A stretch of DNA of 13,411 nucleotides from Bacillota bacterium (lineage in GTDB: Bacteria > Bacillota > Clostridia > Christensenellales > CAG-138): NCBI GenBank assembly GCA_023393045.1, contig JAEWMV010000088.1, positions 1-13,411 of the forward strand, written 5' to 3'. The notes beneath the pieces were generated by a model. That model did no database searches. It worked only from the letters and a program-made list of their open reading frames with translations, and was not told where the DNA came from. Every line of letters begins with the position of its first letter. The stretch's first letter is position 1. The translations under genes were made by a program, and so were the position numbers. Of the stretch, positions 1-6,079 are shown in pieces.

Positions 1-52
1 GAGTAAGGCGAGTATTTGTTTAACTAAATCGTATTTAAGTGAACAAAATCGC

Positions 53-81
53 TTGACAGCCCTCCGTCCCTCTGATACGAT
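53..81 (+). promoter_or_regulatory. Sigma-A-type promoter for the aminotransferase
   Basis: A perfect -35 box TTGACA (53-58) is followed after 17 bp by TACGAT (76-81). A TG one base upstream of that box (73-74) makes it an extended -10. Transcription would start near base 88 and leave a leader of about 190 nt before the aminotransferase ATG. The call rests on box match and spacing only. Confidence 0.65.
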
Positions 82-87
82 ACAGCT

Positions 88-275
88 GGCGATCGGATCG
101 CGCGCCGGCGGTTTCCGACGCCAATGGGCAAAGCGCTTGTCGATGCGGGCGCGGAACCCTTTATCTTCACGGCCCGGATGATGAGAATGTTAAAATGCAC
201 AACGGCCCATCGCATGTATGATTGTTTTTAAATTCAATACATGTGCGTTTTTGATGCGCAGGAAAGAGATTTTTT
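88..275 (+). other. Leader region upstream of the aminotransferase; unexplained
   Basis: Bases 1-52 are AT-rich upstream DNA with no supportable gene. Bases 88-190 are GC-rich and have coding-like composition, including a 35-codon reading frame at 124-231 without a ribosome binding site. This could be a decayed gene end or a structured leader. I recognise no known riboswitch in it. From about 190 onward the sequence is AT-rich up to the Shine-Dalgarno sequence at 261-269. Confidence 0.35.
211..245. repeat. Inverted repeat CATGTAT-N17-ATACATG upstream of the aminotransferase
   Basis: The arms CATGTAT (213-219) and ATACATG (237-243) are perfect reverse complements separated by 17 AT-rich bases. 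A further G-T and C-G pair extends the stem outward to 211 and 245. It lies just upstream of the Shine-Dalgarno sequence and downstream of the promoter, so it could be an operator or an RNA hairpin affecting translation. Its function is not known, and a 7-bp arm could occur by chance in AT-rich DNA. Confidence 0.4.
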
Positions 276-1676
276 ATGAGCGATATAAGCGATATAAACA
301 ATGAAGCGTTGTTTGAAGAATTGTCCATCCCCGACGCGCCGCATATCACGCACGTTCCGCCCGGCCCCAAGTCCAGGGAAATCCTCGCTTATCAGGCCGC
401 GCATGAAAGCTCGGCAGTCAGCTATTCCAAAAACCTGCCGATGGCGCTTGAAAAAGGGCGCGGCGCAACTTTGGTGGACGCGGACGGCAATGTGTATATC
501 GACATGTTCAGCGGCGCGGGCGTCATGGCTTTGGGGTATGCGCATCCCGTCGTGCTCAAGGCCGCGCATGAGCAGATCGATAAGGTGACGCATACGCTCG
601 ACATCCCGTCCGAGACCCGGGAAAATATGGTCGCGGCGCTTCGCCGGGTTCTCCCCGCGGAATTGACCCGCGTGTTTTTCGGCGGCCCGACCGGATCGGA
701 CGCCGTCGAGCAGGCCATCAAGCTCGCGCGCTATAACACCGGGCGCAACGGGATTATCGCGTTCGAGGGCGCTTATCACGGCATGACGGGCGTGTCCATG
801 GCCGCCACGAGCGACCGCGGGCACCGCGAGGGCGTCGGCGAGCTTGCGCCCGGCGTGCAGTTTATCCCCTATCCCTACCGTTACCGCAACCCCTTCGGCT
901 GCCCGGAGGATAAAGTCGACGAGCAGGCGGCCGATACGCTCGAGCGCGCGCTCGACGACCCCCACTCCGGCTATCAGCATCCGGCGGCCGTCATCCTTGA
1001 GGCCGTGCAGGGCGAGGGCGGCACCATCGTTTCGGCGCCGCGCTTTTTGCAGCGCGTGCGCGAGATCACGAAGAAATACGGCGTGCTGATGATATGCGAC
1101 GAAATTCAGTCCGGCCTTGGGCGGACCGGCAAAATGTTCTCGTTTGAGCATGCAGGAATCGTGCCGGATATCATTACCATCAGCAAGGCGCTGGGCGGCA
1201 TCGGGTTTCCGATTTCCGCCATCGCCTACCGCGAAGAGCTCAACACATGGCCGGCCGGAAAGTCGATTGGGACATTCCGCGGCAATATGGTGGCCTTTGC
1301 GGCGGGCGCGGCGGGCATCGACTGGATGCTTGAAAACAGGATTCCCCAACGCGCGGCCAGACTCGGCGAAACAGCCCTGAAAAAGCTTAAGGAGCTTGAA
1401 GCCAAGCATCCGACGGTGGGCGAAGTCCGAGGGCTCGGCCTGATGGCGGGCATTGAAATGGTTGCCGACAGGCAATCCCACACACCGGCGCCGGAGTTGA
1501 CCAAAAAGGTGCGCAAATACGCCCACCGGCGCGGTGTTCTGGTCGAGGTTGGCGGCCATTATAACAATGTGGTTCGCCTTCTTCCGCCGCTGGTGATCCC
1601 CGAAAAGCTCCTGATGAAGGGGATTGACATCATCGACGGCGTCATTGCCGATTTGCAGGGCGGAAAGCTGGAATAA
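276..1676 (+). CDS. Class III (PLP-dependent) aminotransferase, diaminobutyrate-aminotransferase-like
   Basis: This is a 466-residue cytoplasmic fold-type I aminotransferase that would move an amino group, usually from a terminal (omega) amine, to a 2-oxo acid such as 2-oxoglutarate. Visible family motifs are the phosphate-binding GPTGSDAVEQAIKLAR, the GAYHGMTG segment, the cofactor aspartate in DEIQSGLGRTG (Asp275) and the Schiff-base lysine in SKALGG (Lys304). Length is normal for the family. The GPTG form and the ILEAVQGEGG segment resemble 2,4-diaminobutyrate--2-oxoglutarate aminotransferases more than GABA or ornithine enzymes, but substrate cannot be fixed from sequence. The ATG is preceded by GGAAAGAGA (261-269) and a T-run. 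It has its own promoter and terminator and no metabolic partner in the window, so it seems to be a single-gene unit. Family call is firm; substrate is a guess. Confidence 0.9.
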   Translation: MSDISDINNEALFEELSIPDAPHITHVPPGPKSREILAYQAAHESSAVSYSKNLPMALEKGRGATLVDADGNVYIDMFSGAGVMALGYAHPVVLKAAHEQIDKVTHTLDIPSETRENMVAALRRVLPAELTRVFFGGPTGSDAVEQAIKLARYNTGRNGIIAFEGAYHGMTGVSMAATSDRGHREGVGELAPGVQFIPYPYRYRNPFGCPEDKVDEQAADTLERALDDPHSGYQHPAAVILEAVQGEGGTIVSAPRFLQRVREITKKYGVLMICDEIQSGLGRTGKMFSFEHAGIVPDIITISKALGGIGFPISAIAYREELNTWPAGKSIGTFRGNMVAFAAGAAGIDWMLENRIPQRAARLGETALKKLKELEAKHPTVGEVRGLGLMAGIEMVADRQSHTPAPELTKKVRKYAHRRGVLVEVGGHYNNVVRLLPPLVIPEKLLMKGIDIIDGVIADLQGGKLE

Positions 1677-1722
1677 CGCTTCTCTTCAGACTTGTTATAT
1701 GCGCCCGATGGGCAAAAGCGAA

Positions 1723-1758
1723 AGGGCGGTTGCGACAAAGCAATCCGCCCTCTTTTTG
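1723..1758 (+). terminator. Rho-independent terminator after the aminotransferase, possibly bidirectional
   Basis: AGGGCGG (1723-1729) pairs with CCGCCCT (1745-1751), and TTG/CAA extends the stem inward past a bulged T around an 8-nt loop. A CTTTTTG run follows on the + strand. On the minus strand the same stem is followed by CCCTTTCGCTTTTG, so it may also stop transcription coming from the convergent minus-strand gene ending at 1775. Confidence 0.75.
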
Positions 1759-1774
1759 CAAGTACGGGAAGCAG

Positions 1775-2530
1775 CTAGCGGAAAAACCGCGACCAAATCG
1801 CCTTCAAGCTGCTGCCGTAGTCATTTGCCTGCGCATCGACTATATACGGCGCGTATGCGCGGTCGATTTCGTCCCCATCGGGGGTGACAAACTGAAGCAG
1901 TATGTCCTCATCCCCGGAATATGGGTTGATTTCATCCGTGCCCACGATCAGGACCTGCAGGCCCGTTTGGGACGGCCGCCCAACGATTGCAATCTGGTTG
2001 CCGCGCGTCAGGATTCTTTCGACCTTTGTTTGCATCACGACGATCACAAGGTTTTCAAACGGATCGCCGATGGGTATCTCAAAAGCTTCGCTTTCCTGCG
2101 CAATCCCAAGGTCGTGCTCAAAATCGTACCAGACCGAAGCCGTGGGATAAGTAGCAAACAGCCTGTGCATGGCGTAATGAATCCGAAGGGGCATATAGCT
2201 CCAGCGGCCGTAGGTGCTGTGCCAATATGCCTTATACACCTGCCGCTCCCAATCAGGATCGTCATACGCGAATTGAAGCGATATCTCCCCGCCCTCGTCC
2301 ATCACTTCCCGCACGGGCAAAACCCGCGAAGGCGGATTGAGGGCATAGGGCGGGTCGTCGATATCCTGCGGCGCTTCCGGCTCCATCCTCCATACCGATG
2401 CGCTCAGCGCCGCAATTGCCTGATGGTTGCGAAAGGCGTAGACGGCGGCTGCGATTTGAACGAGCAGCAGGCAGACGAGGACAATGGGAATCAGCTGCGT
2501 TTTGCCGAGCAAAAGCACGCTCTTTTTCAA
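1775..2530 (-). CDS. Membrane-anchored protein of unknown function
   Basis: A 251-residue protein I do not recognise. I place the start at the TTG (2530-2528) because GGAGGTGAGG lies on the mRNA just upstream (2542-2533) with about 7 nt spacing; the frame stays open further upstream but without such a site. The N-terminus (KKS, then a hydrophobic stretch about residues 12-33) is a signal anchor or uncleaved signal. The rest is soluble, acidic and rich in aromatic residues, and would lie outside the membrane. There is no lipobox and no cysteine motif. It reads in the same direction as the ars-hgcAB genes, starting about 106 nt after hgcB with no obvious terminator between, so read-through from that unit is possible. 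Its function is unknown. The convergent hairpin at 1723-1751 probably ends its transcript. Confidence 0.8.
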   Translation of the reverse strand: MKKSVLLLGKTQLIPIVLVCLLLVQIAAAVYAFRNHQAIAALSASVWRMEPEAPQDIDDPPYALNPPSRVLPVREVMDEGGEISLQFAYDDPDWERQVYKAYWHSTYGRWSYMPLRIHYAMHRLFATYPTASVWYDFEHDLGIAQESEAFEIPIGDPFENLVIVVMQTKVERILTRGNQIAIVGRPSQTGLQVLIVGTDEINPYSGDEDILLQFVTPDGDEIDRAYAPYIVDAQANDYGSSLKAIWSRFFR

Positions 2531-2636
2531 CTCCTCACCTCCCTTGCGGCTCGCATATGTATATTCCCGCTTGCGCTGGAGCATACAAAGTTGCATTTTC
2601 ACAAAGGAAAAGAGGGATGGCGCAAAGAGCAATCCG

Positions 2637-2900
2637 CTACCCGCAGCTTGGCTCCCCGCCCGTTATGAGGCTTACAAGTATGGCCGCCGCGCAGCCCACG
2701 CCCTTTTTCACATCGATTGCGCCCACGGGGCAGTTGATCGCGCACGCGCCGCACTCCATGCACCTGTCCCGCTCGCCGAGCTTTACTTTTCCATTCTCTT
2801 TCACAAACACCCTGTGCGGGCAGACGGCAACGCACATGCCGCAATTGGTGCAGAGCGCCTCATCGTGCTTTAATGTGACGACATTTTTCAAATACCGCAT
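2637..2900 (-). CDS. hgcB: HgcB, ferredoxin-like mercury methylation protein
   Basis: An 87-residue dicluster ferredoxin. Two CxxCxxCxxxCP motifs are visible: Cys17/20/23/27 and Cys47/50/53/57, each binding a 4Fe-4S cluster. After the second cluster comes the KKGVGCAAAI segment with Cys70, matching the conserved extra cysteine of HgcB (Cys73 in Pseudodesulfovibrio). The C-terminus has a further cysteine (Cys86 of 87). HgcB is known to supply electrons that re-reduce the HgcA corrinoid, and its extra cysteines are proposed to handle Hg(II). The well-studied protein ends in a CC pair; this one ends EPSCG, so it has only one terminal cysteine. The ATG lies 14 nt after the hgcA stop with a GAAAGGG ribosome site. 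Taken alone it could be a generic ferredoxin, but the HgcA partner and GVGC motif make HgcB the best call. Confidence 0.93.
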   Translation of the reverse strand: MRYLKNVVTLKHDEALCTNCGMCVAVCPHRVFVKENGKVKLGERDRCMECGACAINCPVGAIDVKKGVGCAAAILVSLITGGEPSCG

Positions 2901-2914
2901 AGCCTAACCCTTTC

Positions 2915-4123
2915 TTAGCCCAACGCGCGGACAAAGTCGCCCGCGAGCATCAAAATGATGCCCAGCCCCGCGGATGCGATCATCAGCGGCAGCGCGATTT
3001 TCATTTCCCGATCCACGCCGGAAAGCGAGGTGAACGTGGAACTGCCCGTGAAGTTCATGGCAAGGAAGGAGGAGAGCGCGGGGAGCAGGAGCATATAGGC
3101 CCACGCCTTGAGAAAACCGTACTCCGGCGCGGCGGGAAAGCCGTTGATGAGGTTGACGCCCGCGGCCCACAGAAAACCCGTAAGGAAACCCTTGAAAGAG
3201 AACGCCCGCCCCGGTATCCACGGCAGCAGCGCGGGGGTGACGACCGCCCCAATGAACACCGCGCCCAAGAGCGCATAGAGGTCGATGATACCGTAGCGGC
3301 CAAGCCCGAGCGCGTTGAACATAAACATCACGCCGAATGCGATGACGACGGGCTTTATGGCGGCGACGAGCTCCACGGGCGTAAGCGCCAGCCTGTCGCC
3401 GAAGGGGAAGCGCATCGTGCGCATTTCCTCTGTGGCCTTCATGCCCGCAGCGAGATACGCCTTGATATCGCGCGCCCGTACGGGCCCGTATTCGACATGG
3501 AAGCCAGAGCGCCGCCTGACCTCGTGCGCGGCGACGCCCGCCGCCCCCAGCTGCGGCAAGATGAGCGTGCGGTGCGACACGACTTTCGAAAGTCCTGTCT
3601 CCTTTATTCTATATACCAATTCCTCCGTGCCGAAGGTGCCCTTGCCCGCCGCGCACCACACGTTGATGCCGTCCGTATCCAGCACGAGTATCCATGCGTC
3701 AAGTCCGGAAAGCTCCTTGCGGAGCCGGTCGAAGGAGAGCTTGTAGTTCGCGCTCACGAGCACCGGCGATTGTTCGCCGGGATTGCCCGCGCAGTACAGT
3801 CCGGGTTTTACGGCGTATTCCATGCGGCCTATCGACCAGCGGCATTTCCACGCGCCGAGAATGTCCGTAAAGGCAAGCTTTGTCGGCACGCGCGGCACGG
3901 TTCCGGCGGGGGTTTGCGCCTGCTCCGCCGGAACTGCGATATACTTCTCTTCCCTGCCTGCGCAACCGCACGGCGACCCGCCGGAGGTCGCCTGCGCTTC
4001 GCGCGCGCCCGTGCGCTTCCGGCTCCCCGCAACAGCGCCGGGTTTTATCGCCGCCGCGCCGCAGCAGCCCGAGGCGGTTCCTTTTCGCGCGGACGAACCC
4101 GCGCAGCACGATTGATTTGCCAT
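2915..4123 (-). CDS. hgcA: HgcA, membrane corrinoid protein for mercury methylation
   Basis: A 402-residue protein. The central corrinoid-binding domain (about residues 80-245) holds the diagnostic cap-helix motif NVWCAAGK (154-161); Cys157 is the expected cobalt ligand. Five hydrophobic helices follow (about 252-274, 279-301, 309-330, 337-358, 375-397), the known HgcA membrane domain. This layout separates HgcA from the related CdhD/AcsC corrinoid proteins of the acetyl-CoA pathway, which lack the membrane part. Family knowledge: HgcA passes a methyl group from its corrinoid to Hg(II), producing methylmercury, with HgcB as partner. Odd feature: the first about 75 residues are an extra low-complexity segment with cysteines at 6-7, 20-21, 52 and 54, making it longer than the 338-residue reference protein. 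The ATG sits 4 nt after the arsC stop, with GAGGTG as ribosome site, so the extension appears genuinely translated. Confidence 0.95.
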   Translation of the reverse strand: MANQSCCAGSSARKGTASGCCGAAAIKPGAVAGSRKRTGAREAQATSGGSPCGCAGREEKYIAVPAEQAQTPAGTVPRVPTKLAFTDILGAWKCRWSIGRMEYAVKPGLYCAGNPGEQSPVLVSANYKLSFDRLRKELSGLDAWILVLDTDGINVWCAAGKGTFGTEELVYRIKETGLSKVVSHRTLILPQLGAAGVAAHEVRRRSGFHVEYGPVRARDIKAYLAAGMKATEEMRTMRFPFGDRLALTPVELVAAIKPVVIAFGVMFMFNALGLGRYGIIDLYALLGAVFIGAVVTPALLPWIPGRAFSFKGFLTGFLWAAGVNLINGFPAAPEYGFLKAWAYMLLLPALSSFLAMNFTGSSTFTSLSGVDREMKIALPLMIASAGLGIILMLAGDFVRALG

Positions 4124-4127
4124 GCGC

Positions 4128-4538
4128 TTACACCTCGCCGAATTCCTTGTTTCTTACCCTGTCCGCGAGCGACTTCACTTTCGATTCGATTTCCCGCATC
4201 ACGGCGATGAACGCTTCGTCGTCCTTGCCCGTGGGGTCGTCGAGCCCCCAGTCCTCCCGATGCCTGCTCGGAAGATAAGGGCAGGCGACGTTGCAACCCA
4301 TGGTGATTACGATGTCGACCGGGGGAAGCTCCCCGATCAGCTTCGGGCGCTGCGTTCGCTCCATATTGATGCCGTAGAGCGCCTTCATCAGGCGCACCGC
4401 GTCCGGGTCGATGCGCGGCCTGGTCTCTGTCCCGGCCGAGTAGCTTTCAAACGCGTCGGCCGCAAAATGCTTGCCCAACGCCTCGGCAATCTGGCTGCGG
4501 CAGGAATTATGCACGCAGATAAAGGCAATTTTCATCAT
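4128..4538 (-). CDS. arsC: Arsenate reductase ArsC, thioredoxin-coupled (low-molecular-weight phosphatase fold)
   Basis: A 136-residue cytoplasmic enzyme that reduces arsenate to arsenite for export. With the chosen start the N-terminal active-site loop is C8-VHNSC-R14 (CX5R), as in low-molecular-weight tyrosine phosphatases. The two further redox cysteines are in MGCNVACP (Cys82 and Cys86), a shorter spacing than the Cys82/Cys89 of the staphylococcal enzyme. The DDPTGK loop carries the expected acid residue. These place it in the thioredoxin-dependent class, not the glutaredoxin class. I start it at the first ATG of ATGATG (4538): it has GGAG 7 nt upstream and overlaps the acr3 stop codon, so translation is probably coupled. 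An extension to 4565 is possible but has no ribosome site. hgcA begins 4 nt downstream. Confidence 0.93.
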   Translation of the reverse strand: MMKIAFICVHNSCRSQIAEALGKHFAADAFESYSAGTETRPRIDPDAVRLMKALYGINMERTQRPKLIGELPPVDIVITMGCNVACPYLPSRHREDWGLDDPTGKDDEAFIAVMREIESKVKSLADRVRNKEFGEV

Positions 4539-5596
4539 GTTGTTTCTCCGTTCACCGGAAACCAATGGCGGGTTTTGTTCACAAACCGCACGAGCAGGAG
4601 CATGACGGGCACTTCCGTCAGCACACCCACCGTCGTCACAAGCACAACGGGGGATTCCGCCCCAAAGAGCGTGATGGCGACCGCGACCGAGAGCTCAAAG
4701 AAATCCGACGCGCCGATGAGTGCCGCGGGCGCGGCGATGCCGTGCGGCTGCCTGCATTTTTTGCATATAAGATAGGCGAACAGCGCCGTTATCACGTTTT
4801 GAAGCACAAGGGGGACGGCGATCATCAGCACGTTGAGCGGTTTTTCCAAAATGGCGTCGCCCTGAAACGAAAAAATGATGACGAGCGTGAGGAGTAGCCC
4901 CAACGTCGTGATTCCGTCGAACTTCGGCACGAAGTTGCGCGTGAAATACGCCTCTCCCTTTCTCCTCACGACGCCCGCGCGGGTCAATATACCTGCAGCC
5001 AGGGGGATGACGACAAACAGGGCCACCGAGAGGAACAGCGTATCCCACGGCACCGCAATGTTCGTGACCCCCAGCAGGAAGGACACGATGGGCACGAAGA
5101 GCACGAGTATAATCAGGTCGTTCACCGAGACCTGCACGAGGGTGTGCGCGGGGTCGCCGTGCGTGAGGTGGCTCCATACGAACACCATCGCCGTGCAGGG
5201 CGCCGCCCCCAGGAGCACCGCGCCCGCCACATAATCCCGCGCCAGTTCTGCCGGTATGAACGCCTTAAAGACGACATAAAAGAAGAACGCAGCCAGGCCG
5301 AACATCAAAAAAGGCTTGACGAGCCAGCTTGTGCCGCTTGAAATGATGAGCCCGAGCGGGTTTTTGCCCACGTTTTTGACGGACTGAAAATCCACCTTCA
5401 TCATCATGGGGTAAATCATAATCCAGATAAGCACGGCGATGGGCATCGATATGTTGGCGTACGTAAAGCGGCCAAGGAACGCGGGGACGTCCGGCAGGAA
5501 TCTGCCGATGAGTATGCCCGCCGCCATGCATAGCAGCACCCAAGCGCTCAAATATTTTTCAAAGAAGCCGATGCCGGTACTTTTTTCCTTACTCAC
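4535..5596 (-). CDS. acr3: ACR3-family arsenite efflux permease
   Basis: A 353-residue integral membrane protein with about ten hydrophobic segments, the normal ACR3 size and topology. It exports As(III) using the proton motive force. The conserved GAAPCTAMVFVWS segment in the middle helix is present; its cysteine (about residue 134 from the chosen start) is the one known to be essential for arsenite transport, and a C-terminal helix carries the conserved glutamate in VLTEVPVM. I choose the GTG at 5596 because GGAGG (5609-5605) is 8 nt upstream; a GTG at 5605 lies within that ribosome site. It overlaps the arsR end by 8 nt and the arsC start by 4 nt, which indicates one transcript and coupled translation. 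Confidence 0.95.
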   Translation of the reverse strand: MSKEKSTGIGFFEKYLSAWVLLCMAAGILIGRFLPDVPAFLGRFTYANISMPIAVLIWIMIYPMMMKVDFQSVKNVGKNPLGLIISSGTSWLVKPFLMFGLAAFFFYVVFKAFIPAELARDYVAGAVLLGAAPCTAMVFVWSHLTHGDPAHTLVQVSVNDLIILVLFVPIVSFLLGVTNIAVPWDTLFLSVALFVVIPLAAGILTRAGVVRRKGEAYFTRNFVPKFDGITTLGLLLTLVIIFSFQGDAILEKPLNVLMIAVPLVLQNVITALFAYLICKKCRQPHGIAAPAALIGASDFFELSVAVAITLFGAESPVVLVTTVGVLTEVPVMLLLVRFVNKTRHWFPVNGETT

Positions 5597-5924
5597 AGTC
5601 CCCACCCTCCCCGCATGAGGCGGAATCTTCTTTGCAGATGCAGTTTTCCTTGCCGGAGGTCATGGCGTCGAGGAAGCGTTTCGTTCTTTCGACCGCTTCC
5701 CCATCCAGCGAATAATATGTCCATTTGCCCGCGTCCCTCGCTTTGACAAGCCCGCTTTCGCACAAAAGCTTCATGTGGTGGGAGAGCGTGGATTGGGACA
5801 TGCTGAATTTTTCCAGTATCCTGCAGGCGCAAAGCTCGCCGCAGGAGAGCATATCCGCGATCATCGCCCGCTTGGGGTCGCCGAGCGCCTTGAAGAGCTT
5901 GGCCTGTTCAATATAGTTTTCCAT
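5589..5924 (-). CDS. arsR: ArsR/SmtB-family arsenic-responsive repressor
   Basis: A 111-residue winged-helix repressor. The N-terminal part has the family start (AKLFKALGDPKRAMIADML), then CGELCACRIL with Cys28, Cys32 and Cys34 in the As(III)-binding ELCxC position, followed by the DNA-recognition helix MSQSTLSHHMKLL and the wing (GKWTYYSL). Arsenite binding to these cysteines is known to release ArsR from DNA. An additional C-terminal tail carries four more cysteines (95, 97, 104, 110), which may add a second metal or metalloid site; this is inference. The ATG has GAGG 7 nt upstream. It is the first gene of the minus-strand unit and its promoter overlaps a likely operator, so it probably controls acr3, arsC, hgcA and hgcB as well as itself. 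Confidence 0.95.
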   Translation of the reverse strand: MENYIEQAKLFKALGDPKRAMIADMLSCGELCACRILEKFSMSQSTLSHHMKLLCESGLVKARDAGKWTYYSLDGEAVERTKRFLDAMTSGKENCICKEDSASCGEGGDCE

Positions 5925-5947
5925 CGGAGCACCTCAAATCTATAAAC

Positions 5948-5988
5948 TTCGATATGAATATAATATGACTCAAATCGAAAAACGTCAA
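5948..5988 (-). promoter_or_regulatory. ars-hgc promoter with probable ArsR operator
   Basis: On the minus strand TTGACG (complement of 5983-5988) and TATTAT (complement of 5960-5965) are 17 bp apart, a strong sigma-A promoter. The -10 box is flanked by an inverted repeat TTCGAT (5948-5953) / ATCGAA (5974-5979), a plausible ArsR site because binding there would block polymerase. ATATGA is repeated at 5952, 5963 and 5988. The operator is inferred from position and symmetry. Confidence 0.7.
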
Positions 5989-6007
5989 TATGAAAATGCG
6001 CGCAAGC

Positions 6008-6035
6008 TTGACGTGCCCGCTTCCTATGATATAAT
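6008..6035 (+). promoter_or_regulatory. Promoter of the rpiR-type regulator, divergent to ars
   Basis: TTGACG (6008-6013) and a perfect TATAAT (6030-6035) are 16 bp apart. The -35 box is only 19 bp from the ars -35 box on the opposite strand, and the two boxes form the arms of an inverted repeat (ACGTCAA 5982-5988 / TTGACGT 6008-6014). Confidence 0.7.
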
Positions 6036-6079
6036 GGCCTTGTTGTGAAAGGTGCGCCGCGCACGGCTCGGAGGTTTCC

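Noticed and set aside
124..231. 35-codon frame in the aminotransferase leader as a small gene or leader peptide
   Set aside because: It has no ribosome binding site and no regulatory codon run; retained only as a possible remnant.
234..1559. Long minus-strand reading frame (441 codons) opposite the aminotransferase
   Set aside because: It is a shadow of the high-GC aminotransferase gene: no recognisable motifs, Arg/His/Ala-rich composition, and the opposite strand has all catalytic motifs.
124..1722. Repeated ATGGGCAAA(A)GCG at about 124 and 1708 as flanking repeats of a mobile unit
   Set aside because: About 12 bases with one insertion, no longer similarity around it, and no transposase or integrase; probably chance.
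1730..2668. Plus-strand reading frame (312 codons) opposite the unknown membrane protein
   Set aside because: The minus-strand frame has a strong ribosome site, a signal anchor and normal protein composition; the plus-strand frame would start inside the terminator and has none of these.
2637..2900. Plain housekeeping dicluster ferredoxin
   Set aside because: The GVGC segment, the terminal cysteine and direct adjacency to a clear HgcA favour HgcB.
2915..4123. Acetyl-CoA synthase/decarbonylase corrinoid subunit (CdhD/AcsC type)
   Set aside because: Those proteins lack the NVWCAAGK motif with its cysteine and the five-helix membrane domain; no other acetyl-CoA pathway genes are nearby.
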